Of a DNA stretch of 64,000 nucleotides, positions 10,019-25,000 are shown in pieces. Origin of the DNA: Aphrocallistes beatrix (Eukaryota; Porifera; Hexactinellida; Sceptrulophora; Aphrocallistidae); the NCBI GenBank assembly GCA_963281255.1, contig OY725496.1, positions 248,001-312,000 on the forward strand. The letters run 5' to 3'. The position numbers and the translations under genes are program-made. Numbering within the stretch: position 1 is the first letter of the stretch; every line of letters starts with the position of its first letter. Under the pieces are notes generated by a model, which did no database searches, was not told the DNA's origin, and saw only the letters and a program-made list of their open reading frames with translations.

Positions 10019-13000
10019 TAGATAGATATATAGATAGATAGATAGATAGATATGCGTATATAGATATAGTGTTGAATCCCGTACATTTCATTATACAGAT
10101 GCTGATTTTCGCACTAGATTTTATGATATAAACATTATTCCATGGTTGATTAGTCTGTCATAACTTTGGAAAATGCATTAAGTTACCCTAAAATGCTATC
10201 TGGTCTTTTTTAAAAATCACATCTGTTTTTGATGTTTCTAGCTAGTATTCGACTGAACAAAACTGAAGAGATAACATTGGCAGAAAGCACTATTTCTAAC
10301 TATACTATTTCTAAAACAATAATGATAAAGTAACTATCAATTATTTCTGCAACAAAGCTAACCAAATTTTATGTTTTCAACATCCTGTATACTCAAGAAT
10401 CCATCTTGAACTCAAAGCTAATAACTAGAATCGCGTAAGCAATTTATTCATAAATTGAAACTATCCACCAATATGTACTTGGTACGTCTATTGAACGCAG
10501 GCAATCTTACATTGCAATTGGATCTGAATAATTAGGTTTCTCTTATTTGGTTACAATTGGAACAGAGATTTGCTTGATTTTTCTCAAATATGGAAGTTTT
10601 GGCATATCTTCAAATTTAATAAGGATGTAACATTCAATAATTTATAATCGAATTCGTTTTTTTCTGTCCAAGTTGATTTCATAACTTATCCAACAAAAAG
10701 ACGACAGACAAAAAACCCCGAATATTTTTGAATGGAGTTACTTATTATGAATAAAACATTGTTTAAAGAGGCCTAGCGACAGCAAAAAACGATGGATTCA
10801 GTTGTGACTGGTACTACCTGAAACTAAAATTATCCACATTAAATCCTGTCCAATCGTGAAATAATTTATGATTGAATAGTGAAATTTATCTACAAGAAAC
10901 AGAATGTTATTTTCAGTATTAGTTTATGTTAAACCAAACTTCCTATAGCAAAGTCTGCATGTCTGAAATAATGATGATTTAATTTCATTTGAAACCTTGG
11001 CTACAATTCCAAAAATTATTTTTTATCGATTAAATGTTGCCAATTAGTCAATCATAAATTTATTCTTTACCATTATTAGTACCAGGACTAACCTTTGGAC
11101 TAAAAAGACGTAATTGTACAGTAGATTTGCTCTTCTAATTCCAAGGAATTTAGTGATGTTGGAGAATCGACCAAAATCTCTGATTACTAATAGCAGTTCT
11201 AGATACGTTGAGTGTAATTACATGTGATAAAATATGTATTATGATCACTAGCAACTTTATTACCAAGGTACAACGCTATCCAATTTGCATATTTTAATGT
11301 CTTATTTCTAGTTAAATTAACCTCATTTTTGAACCATCCAGCCTTTTTTTTGATTTTTTATTAACTCAGAGACTAATCATTAATGTTGTTTTATCATGAA
11401 TATTTTATAGTACGTAGTACATGAACTCAACATATGCCTTTGTGAAGATGAATAGCGTAAGAGATTACTAGAACCAGTGGCCTAGAGTGTTAGGTAATTA
11501 AGTTTATCTTGTCTGTGCATCTCCTTAAGGTGAAACCCGTGCCAAACTTGTGTAGTACCAGACAGACATTCAAATGTTCTGCCATTCTTATACAAAAATC
11601 AAAATTTCCCATAAAATACAATTACTACTTTTATGCCAAAACTCGCATGTCCTTATATTTTATTATATTTGTATAGTAATTTTGTTTATGATTTGGTAAC
11701 ACGTCTGTGCCAGGAGTAAAGTGCAATTAATAATCATCTAATCATAGAATTTCATCCATGGTGAAAATAATTGTTAGATGAGAGTAAAAAATGTTTAGCG
11801 GCTGCAGGGGCGAAGCTAGGAGGGGAGGAGACACCACCTAGGTCTCAGGACCCGTGGTCCACTTTTGCCCCCCCCCTCCCTCCCCTTGGACAGTTGGTCC
11901 CTAGCTTTGACATGGTGTAAGTTCAATATTACGAATTAATTGGTTTTAAGAAAAATAACAAAAGCATCATAAACTGTTACAGTTGAGATTTGTGCTGTTT
12001 GATTTCAAGAAGCATTAAGCAAGAAGTGTTGACACAGCTGTGGTACCAATCAACCTTTCTACTGGTCTAATATGATTTTCAGGGATCAAAAAGATTCTAG
12101 AGGGGGGGGGGGCAAATCCCCGCTCTAGAATTATAATTTTTTAATCCATGAAAATTATATTAGGTCAGTAGAAAGGTTGATTGGTGCCGCAGCTGTGTCA
12201 GCATTTCAGACTTGTATCCAAGTGAATAATAGACAAAACGTTAGGATTCTTTCCACGTTAGTTTGAGCTGGTCGTACCGAACATTTCCGACCAGCTCTCT
12301 ATTATTCACATTCTAGTTTTTTGTAATCCGGAAATCAGTGGAAAGGGTCCAAACTTTAAACCCGGACCACCTCCCACAAATCCCAGCTGGTCACACATAT
12401 ATTTGTTTATTGCTTCTTGAAATCAGTTGGAATATTACACATATATATCTACAGCTGCAACAGTTATGTTTTTTCTTGAAACTAATTATTTCGTAATATT
12501 GAACCTATGTACGTACACCTAGTCAACAATAGTAATAGCGTATTTACAGCTCAGATATTTGCTCTTGGTAAATTTTAAAAAATTAAAATACTTTCTTAAT
12601 GAAGAAAATGTGACTTAATATGGCAATAAAATGCTAGCAATGCTTATCAGTAAATTTCTCTTTAACCTAAATTGTTTCAGATTGCTTTCTTGCTGACGGG
12701 AGGAATCGGTTCAGTTTAAGTCTCCTCTAGAGAATAATTCATTAGATAATTCCATCTGTGATATCTCTTCCACAAAATTTGAGTACATATTATTCTTATA
12801 TAAAATCAAATACACTGTGTACCATTCAGTTGCAATTTGCTGTATCGAGTTACTTCATATGTTCTTAGAAAAGTATGAGAGTTCAATCAGTTTAGTTGAA
12901 CACTACACTATTGGGCTAACTTTTTACTTCACTTTTACTAAGAATTTAGCAAGCTTTGCAATCAATTCTTAAAAATTTGGATGTTTGTCAACCGGGAAAT

Positions 13001-16000
13001 TTCTAGGAGATCCCATTGAACATCCTTTAAAACATTATCCTGATGATTTCAACAGAAAAATGCTAGTAACTAGAAAATGATCAACTGAAACAGAGTAATG
13101 TAAATGTACCCTTTAGAGCCATCAAGTTAGAGTTCAGACTAATTTCAGTGTAAAAACAGTCTAAGAAAATATATAAAAGGATTCAATTTATTTTCAAACA
13201 TACAAACTAATCAACTTAAAATTTAATATATAAACATGATGAATACAGAATATCAAGTATATAGCACTCCTATACCAACAACATATATACCACCCTATTC
13301 AGGTTTTGACTTACCATCACCACCTTCACCTTATTACAATGATGATGGACCGAAATATCAACCCATTCTGCAAAATAAACTGAAAAAATGTCTCACACTT
13401 AAAGACTTATTAGTGGACAATTGGCAAGTAAAGATATACAAATCTCAGTTCATCTCTTTACTCGACTCGCATAAAGTTGCTTTTAAAATCGGCGTTCAGG
13501 ACTTGAATAAAATCCTTCAATGCAGTGTTTTCTCTGAGAGTGAAAGGAAACGCATTAAAAAGCTTCGCTATCAAGGGAGGAATAACGAAGCTGCCAAAAC
13601 TTTGAGAATTAAAAATAAGAAGAGAGAGACTGAACTTCATGTGAGTCTATCTGAGTTAGAACAAACAAGGGTTGATTTGAGGAAAGAAAAGGAGCGTTTG
13701 AAACAGGAAATCAATTACTACCAAAGTGCACTTACCAATCAATTTGACTTTTCAAATTGAAATCACTCAATATTTATTATCATTATTGCTTTAATTTTCC
13801 TACACCTGCTGGTCGGGTGTATTATTTATTCTGCATGCTGTTTGATATATTAAAAAATCTACATACACAATTTGAGTAATAATATTACGAGGGATTGGTA
13901 ACTTGTAATGATTTAAATTTAATCCTAAAGTGGGGCGTAGCCAGTAAACTCGGTAAGCGACAAATCTACAGGTCCTGGCGGGCCTTCCAGTAGGCCCTAA
14001 CAGGCCCTTGGCTACCCCTTTGATCTTAAATCGATCGATTAATGACTACTAGTTAATCTTCAAATAATATGACATAATGTGTATGTAGCAGATTAAGCAA
14101 ATACAAATACAGTCGACTCCGCTTAATAGGGTCACATCGGTCAGAGGACATTTTGGCCCGATTAAGCGGAGAACCCTATTAACCGAAAATATTTTGTATT
14201 AGCTTCTATGTGTGAGAGCTATTCCGGTCCTGCCAAAAGTGGCCGGATTAAGCGGTTGACCCGATTAAACAGTGACCCTATTAAGCGGAGTCGACTGTAT
14301 TTAATCTATTCCAAACATGTACATGTATCAAATGCATCAAAAGTAGTGCTTTCCTTTGTCCTTATTCATGTGTTCCTGTCCAAAGAATGGATAAATATTG
14401 CTCATTTCCAGCAATGGCATATCCCAAAAGTGGACGTATACTATTTCACAACTTTTACATTTAAACAGTTCTTAACCATTTGTTTTCTGTAAAAAGGATG
14501 AGTATTAATTTTGTTGGTTTCCTAGTCATTTTCGATTAATTAATTATGACGTCATTGTCACATTTTTTAAAGTTAAGCAATACAGTTATTCGAGCATAAC
14601 TCAGCCATTATAGGAGATAGAACGCTGAAATTTTAATAGAATCTGTATACTAACATACCTCACATATGATGCAACTATCATCAAAAATTGATGACTCATC
14701 ACTCTGTTATGACGTCATCATTATGCATCAACATTTTAAAAATTGAAAAATTTGGTGATTTTTCGAGTGATATCGATTTTAACACTAAGATGGACATATT
14801 TAGAGATGCTATCTCCCTTATAATTAACTAATGTGACCCCAGGCGACCGAAGGGAGCCTCCGGCGGACACGAAGTGTCCGCCAGCCGCGCAGAGCAAGCA
14901 AGCGAAGCGCGCTTGTATTTCTATAATTTGCATAGTTTTAAGTCAGCACATGTCTAGATTAACCATGAAATAGTTATCTGATTGTTAATAGAAACTGGTA
15001 AATCTATTCAATATACGTGATCAAGGGATATTCTTCGATACTGTTGCTTGAATTCATATATTATCCTTTTCCTTTGAGAAATGTAGTGTCATGTGTTATT
15101 TTTCTTGATTTTAATTGGAATTTTGTGTTGTTTTCGTATTCGTAAATCTTGAGATGACTTTCAATGAAGAATGATTTATAACATAATATTTTAAATTGTT
15201 TTAAATTTTGTGTTTGTAATTAAAGGGGAAATTCTTTTCAATTGGGAAATATACGTACACCGTGTACTATATGTGTGTGTATGTGTTTGTGTGTGATCGA
15301 AATTCTAATAATCATACTGATGTAGGATTTAATAAATTAAAACGTATTTGTTTAAATAAATATTCTCATCATTTTCCATTAAAACAAGTTTTCCTATGCA
15401 AGGTAAAAACTTGTGCTTAGTTTTTAATGGAAAATGATGCGAATATTTTATCAATTATATGGTTCATATTATAGCTGACATAGAATCAACTGACAATATT
15501 ACTGATATCAAATCACATTATGGATGAATCAGTAGTTTATAGCTTGTTTACAGAAATTCAATCACTCCTCTACTATTATTAAGCTCATCGTTACATTTTA
15601 GCTGTTCCAGCACATGTATTTTATAATATAGTCACCCTTACTTTGTTACATATGGACTTTTCAATATCATGCAAGTGAACTGTGTGTCACGATGCACAGT
15701 TGCAGATGTATTAATTCCTACGCATAAAATTATATCTAATTGTGCTATGCTTTTTTTCATGTGCTATCTCGAGAAATTAAATTGGCTTGTACGAGTAGAT
15801 CTAATTTGTTCTAGCTATACACATGCTTAGAAGAATGTTCAAGTGGCATGATTAAGCTGTCTTCAACATATTTTGGTCAATTTGAAGACTTTTTTTCAAC
15901 CACTCCGATGCATATACTTAGGTTTTTTTATTCTGATTAGTTAGTGCTAAACTTCAACAAAAATGTTGTTCCTAGAATGTTGTGCCTTAATTTTTCACAC

Positions 16001-19000
16001 ATTTGATTTAATTAAATCAATAAAAAACCTTTTACTCAAAACTTTATTTTATTTTCTAAGAATTTTACATAAATAAGTCGTGTATGAGGTATTCCTAATT
16101 CCTTTACCTAAATATTTCTATGAAATGTCAAATTACTATTGCCAATACTTCCTAGGCTACTAGTACCTGTGGACTTTCAGCATCAGATACGTATTGCAGA
16201 TTTCTGGGTATCTCCAGACCCCCATCAGAATCTCTCTCTCCAAACTGTGTCACAGATATTTGTGATAATACCTGTCCGCATGGAGATACATCTCCAACTC
16301 CTATATACTTGGAAGATGGTAAGATTTCAAGCACAAATATTCATGATTTGTCAACTAATTTAGTCCAACATGTACTTATGAAATATTTTAAATGTTGTAT
16401 CATTCCTACACAGTATTGGAGTCTAAATTAATTGCCGTGAAAATCCTGTGCTAAATGGACTAATTAATCTCATCAGCAGAATTCTGATCCTACTTGTAAT
16501 TTTACCAGCTAGTGAGAATGCAAATATTTTAACAAATGTGTAAATATTTGCATTTTATTATATCCTTAACAAGCCATTTTAGATTATGAGGTTCGTTTGC
16601 CAATTAGGAATCATATTTTTATCATGATTTATGAATCCTATTTGGTATACGTACAAAATGATTATCTATAACAGTGGTTCTCTTATTTTCAAGTTGGATT
16701 CATGTCCCAAGTATGAATTTGGGACTAAATTCAACTTAATAGCACCCTCACTGTATCCTATTCTTTCGAATTCTGAACAAGTAGAACTTTTTCTATCCCA
16801 TAGTAAAAAGTCATTGATCACCAATTAAAATATTTCTCAAGCTCTCTATTATAACATATCTTATACGTATGTATAGATATTAAAGAGTATAGGGCTTTTT
16901 TGGCTACTCTATTTCAATAATGATGCTTGGTAACTTGAATGTAGTGAATAAAGTTTCTCTGCTTAGTTGATACACTTCGGGACGGATTCTGTGACTTCTG
17001 TCATTTTGCTTTAGTAAAGCGGTAATCCCAATTACCCGATTTAAATAGTTTTATGTATGTATCAAAGCATTTGTCCAAACTAACCAGTTAATTAAGGAAA
17101 ATATGTCGACTACATCCAATTCCGTAATAGGATATGTTGATTAATCTAAGATAAATATTTTAAAATTTTCACAGAAATACACTATACAATAACTTTATAA
17201 ATTAATTTGTTAGTGGAAGAGCTAATTTATTCAATAAGATGATCTAGTGACCATAGCAGTATAAGATTCTGTCTAAAAAGGTACTATTCATATATAATGA
17301 GACGTTTATGTTAAAACAGGAAGCGTAATGATATCTGTGACTATATTTTACGATGATATCTGCGTTAATATCTATCATTAATTTCTAGAATGATGCATAG
17401 CAATCTTAATACATTTAGGAAAGAATTTTAATTTAATTTAATTTAATAGTACAGGAAGCAAAGATAATACGGTTTCATCTGCAATAAATCTCTATGGTTA
17501 TACCTAGAAAAATATTATATGTTAAATGTGCAAAGATATTAAGTATATTACGTTTGATATCTATAAAATTTAACGGTATGGTGGAAATAGTTCGCAAAAA
17601 AACAGAAATAGTTCGAATTTCCAAAAAAGGAAATAGTACACATAAAAACCACCATTAATTCTAATGATAAAAAGTCGAACTATTTCCTAAATCTGCAATT
17701 CGAACTATTTCCTTTTTCGAAAAGTCGAACCATTTCCGCATTACCAAATTTAACAATGTGTAGATATCTTATTTTCATGGAGATTGAATGTCATTATTTC
17801 CTTTTATTTAATGAAATTTACAAGTATTTTGCGTTTATAAAATATGTTTAATGAAAGTTTTTAGATAGTTTCAAAAAACAATAGATTCCAGTAAAAACAC
17901 TGGGTACGAATATTCTAGTTAAATAAACATCCTGTAAAAAGGTCTACTTTTATTTTTACAAACCGATTATTATGCATTCTGTGAAGCTTAGCAAAGCATT
18001 AATTTGTTGGATGAAATAGGTATTGATATTATTAATGCTGCTCTCATATAATATTACCTGCTAATATTGCAATTACAGTCGAACCTGCTATAACGGCCAC
18101 TCTATATAACGGTCACCTGTCTATAGCGGTCACCAATGAACAGTCCCGTCCGAAATTCCATAATATTGAACCTGTGTATAGTGGTCACCTGCTCAACGCG
18201 GCCAGCGGCCACCCGTTTGTAATCCCTTACTGACCCTATAACTGTGTATAACGGCCACTACCTGTCTAACGGCCATCACCCTTTCACCTTTTTATGTGTT
18301 TATTACAGGACCTGTTACGAACGATAAACAAGTTACATGTAATTACTTCAAGTAATGGGTTTCTAAAAACTTTGCACTACGTTGATACCTTTTTGGATTA
18401 AGACAATCACCTGTATATAACGGTCACATGTGTATAACGGCCAATTTTGTCCAGTCCCTTGGGTGGCCGTTATATACAGGTGTTATAAATCTTCCAAATA
18501 GTCTTTTAATTTTTCACAAAATGTTATAACCAGTAGAATGATACATTCAGTGAATAATTATAAGAAATACGTACCTAAAATTTAAAAAGAAGTCATTTCA
18601 TAGCCTACTCCATTATTATAGTAGGCTATGGTTATACATTTAATAATACTTGTAATATCCTAATATGATATGATAAGTCAGAAATAATCAAATATTCAAC
18701 ATGTACAAGTATCACGGTAGATGGTCTGCCGTCCTAACTGATCCCCCCTCCCCAGATTTAGAGGGATCAGTTACTAACTATTCGGTACCAGCAAAAAAAT
18801 GGTCCAGCCGAACCCAACTTTTGCGACCAAATGTTTCGTGACAGACCATCTACGACAGTCAGGGATGGTTACCTAGAAGGTCTCGTATGGCCAGACCAAC
18901 ATAAGGATAACCATCCATGACGTGACATTAGCATCATGAAAAGCCCCCACAATTTATACATTTATACATTATACATTTAATCTCTTTATAGGTGCTATTC

Positions 19001-22000
19001 CTTCTTCTGTTACTTCTGATATATCTGCTCCATCTCAGACAGGAAGCTCTCTTAAGTTTTCTGGTCTTTCCAACAGTTTTATTACAAGGAACAGTCTACC
19101 TGATGTGAACGATAATAACGGATTCTCTTTCGCTAGTTGGCTTAGAATAGACAATAGTAATACTAATGGGTAATTGATACATAATGTAATGTTATGTTTA
19201 CTACAAAAAATGTACAATTTTGAATCAGATTTGAAAGAATAATTTCATAAGAACCTTATTCAATGAACAAAGCATAACAGATAATCAAAGAATTAAATAT
19301 TCTCATCTATATTATTAAATAACATTGTATTGTCTAGTGTTCTCGTATCAAGAAACAGTACTAACTCAGAGGAAATATTCAATGTAAGAGTATCTAGCAC
19401 TTCCCTACTACTCTCCTACCTTCCTCTCACCGGATCAACTCTCTCCGAAATTACAATTCCTTCAACCACCCTCCTACCGAATCAATGGTACCATCTAGTG
19501 GTTACTGTGTACCAACAGGATGCTGCTGTATATATTAATGGTATCATACGGTATGCTGTCTCCCTCATTGCCAATGTTAAGGGACCAGCTGGTGTTTTAT
19601 ACTTGGGAAGAGGTGCAAATGGTAGGAGTTTGTTAAAACATTGAATTCCTTAATGCTTTTTTAATATTGGATACAAATTCAGTTATAAAATCCTTGCTCA
19701 AAAGCGTCACAATTGCGCAATAATTGGTCAATTGTGATTCTTTTGAACACAGGGTTTTTAACTGAATTAATTTAATTCTTACGTTTTCTACTTTTTGCAA
19801 GTTATTGTGAAAATATTCCTCAAACATAGCCAGACTTCTAAAAAGTTATTGGCTGATTTACCAGCAGCTGAATTCTTCAAAAGATAGTGAATATATGCAT
19901 TAGTTTTCAGTTATCAGGTCAAAGATTATTGCAGCAACAAATTTCCAATTAAACTCGAATCTACAATATATTAAATTTATTGAAGTCCGGTGGATATGTC
20001 CGGTCTAAACCTCTTTTCTGATAACTTTACGTTTCAGGATTAACTAGTTTGGAGAAATGATTATCTTTATTATTGCGCCGATGTTGAAACATAAAATTGA
20101 TTTAAAAAAAAGCTCCTATTAAGATTGAAAGTTTAAACCTGAGGTTCCATTTCATATTTTCAAAATGAAGTACATATTAATTTGTCTGTAAAATTAGTTG
20201 TATGAATAAGTCACTTTCATTACTTATCTACTGATATGCAGAATATTTAATTATCTCTTATCCCATATTATTCTTTTAGGCAGAAATAGCTTTTCTGGCA
20301 ATTTAGATGTTCCAACGTATTTTACGCTATCATTGACTGAAAGGTTAGGATTTGGTCGATAATTGCATTTTGTACTTCGCAGCGGTCACATTTTATGGGA
20401 ACCTTTTTCCAGCTTATTAAAATTTTGTGAATTGCTAGGAATAAGATTGTGTTTCTGCTTGAGAATGGTATATGGGTTAGATTTGCTTTGTGTTGACACA
20501 GAATTTTTTGGTTAATTGGAATCCAATGGTACTTTAATTTTTGCCATATTTAGAATATTAATTAAACTTACTCAGTCTAATTACAATTCCAAGTGCATTT
20601 TATCTATAACATTCCAGTAATTAGCAGAACCGATTGAACAATAGTTCTTCAGAAATTGTCGACTCTTGTTTAAAATGCAGGCCTAGTTCAAAGTATCTAA
20701 TTAATTCCCATCATTTTTTAAATTTCTAAATATATCTTCGTTCAATGCTTGATTCTCTTTGTTTATTATTTCGCTAACCACATGAAATATTTGAAAGAAC
20801 AATTATAAAGTTTTATTTACCACATATATGTAATTCATGATATTATTATATACTCTTTCTTTTGATCGATGCTTCATTGCATCAGGACAGATCAAGTATT
20901 AAATTTTCTGTTAACTGAGCGATAAATATTTCAAATCCTAGAAAATTCATCATACTATATATACATTTATTTTATATAGAGAAGCATTTGAAGCATATTC
21001 TGGCTCCCTATCCTTCCTACACCAAGCTCCCAATTGTAGATGTCCCCCTTCCAATCCTGTCGTATCAACTACTAACCCATCTATTTGCATACAACACCCA
21101 GGCCTATCCACTAATAGACCGAATGTTGCAAGACTTAATATGAACGCTCACCCCCCTAGCTATTCTAATGATAACATTACCAACTCCTATTGGTTATCTG
21201 ATCCTCCCGAGAGAATGGTCAATATCACGTTCACCTTGAGTGATAAGCTTATTGAGGTAATTAGGTAAAAATATTTTTAGTTTGGAAAACTAAAGTATGC
21301 CTGAGATTTTGTTGAATTATATACGTATACAAAAATTTTAAAAAAGTTGGACATTCTAGTTTGAATTTACTGAAAAATATGTTAATTAAGAGATATGACT
21401 ACAGCCTTTCCTTAAATGGTTCTAGCACTTTTTTTAATTTATCATTTTGGAATTATACCTTCTGTGAATTGTTTTATGTATTCTCCCCGTTTACATATTT
21501 ACAATTTAAACTTGAATGATCGTAGCATGTTTTCAATAATTGTGTAGTCATTTTTACCATTTCTCTAACTTTTCTACTTCATACTATTGAAATATATTTC
21601 AATGAAAATTCATTAGCTGGGATAAAAAATGCAAAATAATGTAGGTTTGAGTGATACCTTTTTTGGTGAGATGGTGGCTATCTGGAAAAAGATTTTTTAA
21701 AATGCTTTATTATCTCTAATCAAATGAAACGTGATGGTATTTTTAAAAAAGGAAATCGAGACTGGGGCAGCATTGATAGGGCCAAGACCCTTCCGCCTCA
21801 TCAACTTATGACGTCCATGGATATGCCACTGCCTTGAATACTACCTTTTCTATAGGTTTTGTTTTTATTGGCCGTCTTCAGCAGTCCTAGACCTCAATCA
21901 CTGGTCATCCTTAAATCTGCTGACAATGGACTTACATTCACACCGTTACAATACTATTCTGATGATTGTATGGGCGACTTTGGTTTGGTAGCAGGTGCTG

Positions 22001-25000
22001 ATATTACATTTCCCTCTGAAGTTGTCTGTCTTAATACATTTTCATTGTAAGTTGGGATACCTTTTTTTATTCCATGGTTTTCATGATTTTCGTTAAAAGT
22101 TTTCTGAAATTTTTTATTATCAGTTGTAGCTGCATTTAAATACTGGAATTAACTTTTCATTAAATAATTTTTTCCCTGCTATTAGGCAAGCTCCGGTTTC
22201 GACTGGTTTGATCAGTTTGAACTTTTTCAACGAAGGAAGACCTGGCTCCTCTTCTTTCAATACCAACTTAGAATTCAGAGATTTCATTGCCGTTAACCAG
22301 ATACGATTGTCCTTTCGGAATTTTTTCAATTCCACAACTACGGATCAACACCTTTACTATGCTATATCTACACTAACAGCTGCAGCTCGGTAAATATGTG
22401 CTAACTATAAAGCAAAATATCGACTATGATTAATCAAAAGCCCAAAGTGCAGTGCTCGACAAAATCAAAATTTTGTGGTGACCACCAAACAACCAGATTT
22501 GTCGAGCACTACCGTAGCATGATATTTTAATATCTTCGTTAATTCGTTAAGAGGATTTTTGAGAGTAAAATATTTGTGTATTTAGGTGCAAATGTAATGG
22601 CCATGCAGCTAACTGCATATACACATCAACAACATCTACTTGTCAATGCCAGCATAATACTCAAGGAGATAGTGTAAGTTTTTAGAACATTTTTCCTAGT
22701 TTGTAGAGAATAAATGCAATACATAATTGTTTTTTCCTAACGTTTTGTTTCATGGGGTCACCCCTCTTATTAATAGTGTTAAATATATTGATGTACGTAT
22801 TCGATTGGGATAAATGTATTGATCTTTTAGTGTGAAGAATGCACTCCTCTATACAACGACAAGCCATGGATGTACGGCATACCTTGTACTGCGTGCAATT
22901 GTAACAATCATGCAGATTCGTGTGTTTATAATCAATCTCTAGATGTTGATCCAAATGATATAACAGTTAGTGGAGGCGGTACGTTGATAGATATAAAGTA
23001 AAATGTACTGAGCTTATTACTGCCTGTGAGACGTTATTAACTCGCAGCCCTCTTTTTGAACTGATGCAATTTTAGCATATTAAATTGAGTGATGATGCTA
23101 TTTCAGGATATCATATACTGATATACACAGTACATCAGGTACAGGGCCGTAGACAAGGGGGGGCTTGGGGGCTTAAGCCCCCCAGTTTTTTTACCATCAG
23201 TTAGGGTTTCTTCAAGACAACCCATCATTGGTGGGGCTATCCCCTCCCAAAAAAATTAGGTTCTCCCCTGGCTTGAATTACATTTTATTTAGATATATTT
23301 AGATTTAGATATAACAACAAACACAATTGAATAATTAAAATGTAGTAATTTTTAAAAGATTAATGTCCAGGATAGTCTAAAAAATCGACGATTAAAATAT
23401 TCAATAAATAAAATGGCAAATATAAATATAAGTTCCACATCGATTTTTAAAGCCCCCCCACTTTCCAAAAGTTGTCTACGGCCCTGAGGTATTTTCGCAG
23501 AGTACATTAAAGATGCAGTTCCCAACTAATTCATCTCAGGAATTGTGTTGTACGTATATTGAGTCAAAAGAAAATATTTACGCATCTAGAAAATTAATTT
23601 CCATAATTACTGAGGTACAGTCGACTCCGCTTAATAGGGTCACATCGGTCAGAGGACATTTTACCCCGATTAAGCGGAGAACCCTATTAACCGAAAATAT
23701 TTTGTATTGGCTTCTATGTGTGAGAGCTATTCCGGTCCTGCTAAAAGTGGCCCAATTAAGCGGTTGACCCGATTAAACAGTGACCTTATTAAGCGGAGTC
23801 GACTGTATTTGTATTTGATCAGCATTTTGCTAATCACAGGATGTAGAATCAGTCAACGTCTGTAGTTACATCATGATTCTTGGCAAAATTGTAAAATAAC
23901 TTATCTCAAAAAAAAAATATCAACAATAGTTCCTTAAATGCCATACATGTGATTCATATTCACTGATGAGGCAAAAACATAATTACTACCCCAATCTCAG
24001 ACTGAACTTTAGATATCTTGGGACATATACAATGAACATATCTTGATTCTATGAAAAACTTACCGCGATTCATTTATATCATTTTACACGATTTAATAGG
24101 GACTATTAGAATAGTTCTTTGATCGCTTTCTTTTTATCTAATTGGAATGCTTATTCCAATTATGAAATATCATTCTTTACAAAAGAATTATCTCATAACT
24201 CAAAAATTTATAAACCCTGTAACCACTATTGTTTTAATCTTAAATTCCATTCCTTTATTATTATTGCTATAACCACGACTGTCAAATTTTTAGTCTCTCC
24301 TTGATCTTATATGAACTTGATAATTAAAAATTTATTTGCTCTATAGAGCCATAAAACCCTCATTGTCCATTAAAGTTATTGAAGTTTGATTTTATCTTTT
24401 GATATTTTAACATCTTAAACAGTGACTTTCCATATATTTGATTTCCGATGCTTGGTCTTATATATTAAAAAACAACAACCATAGGTGTATGTATATCCTG
24501 TAAAGATAACACAAGAGGTCGTTTCTGTGACCAATGCATAGACAGAACTTATCGAGATCCGGACAAACAACTTTCTGATCCAGATGTGTGTATGGCATGC
24601 AATTGTAATCAGGATGGGATTACTGATACAGGATTATGTTCTATCGTAAGTCCAATACTGTTTAGTTTTGGCACAGTTCTAATGTTACAACTAATATATT
24701 TGTATAGAACCCCTCAAACATCCCTCAATGCAACTGCAAGAGTAATGTCGAAGGATCTCAATGTTCTCTTTGTAAGACGGGATACTTTTCACTTAGCGCC
24801 TCTAACCCTGATGGATGTATCGAGTGTGAGTGTAACACTGTCGGAACACCGTTTGGTAGCACTGCATGTGATGCGGATACGGGACAATGTATTTGTAAGG
24901 ATAATGTACAAGGATTAAAGTGAGTTGATCAATATGAGGTTTTTGTTAGATGATTGTATTGCAAAAATGTGAAATCTAAGATACAGTTGACTCCGCTTAA

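Larger units (their letters stand above)
7074..13168. other. Usherin intron 1, 5' part
   Basis: AT-rich intronic DNA with no recognisable exon on either strand. It contains repeated phrases about ggaccc and atatttcaga (7230-7320, 7600-7660), a 164-bp palindrome (7293-7456), TA-flanked MITE remnants, a gene-free stretch 7900-9700, a (TA)n/(GATA)n microsatellite (9890-10052), another gene-free stretch 10100-11780, G/C homopolymer islands and a second long foldback (12030-12201). Confidence 0.6.
13761..16155. other. Usherin intron 1, 3' part
   Basis: No exon recognised. It holds a TA-flanked MITE (14108-14299), a one-ended copy of the GC-hairpin repeat (14542-14918), a GT-rich patch near 15270, and a foldback (15358-15448). 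The remainder is unannotated AT-rich DNA. Confidence 0.5.
16319..18991. other. Usherin intron 2
   Basis: No exon seen. Contains a MITE copy at 17577-17746, a larger TA-CAGT element at 18074-18487, a small foldback around tagcctactccattattatagtaggcta (18600-18628) and an inverted repeat (about 18717-18852) with words cacggtagatggtctg and agaccatctacgacagtc. Confidence 0.5.
22979..24484. other. Usherin intron 10
   Basis: No exon seen. It holds an inverted-repeat element bounded by cagggccgtagacaa (23144) and ttgtctacggccctga (23487) with poly-G/C arms, and a TTAAGCGGA MITE (23616-23807). Confidence 0.55.

Noticed and set aside
9864-10091. Tyr/Ile/Ser repeat proteins on the minus strand
   Set aside because: Direct translation of (TA)n and (GATA)n microsatellites.
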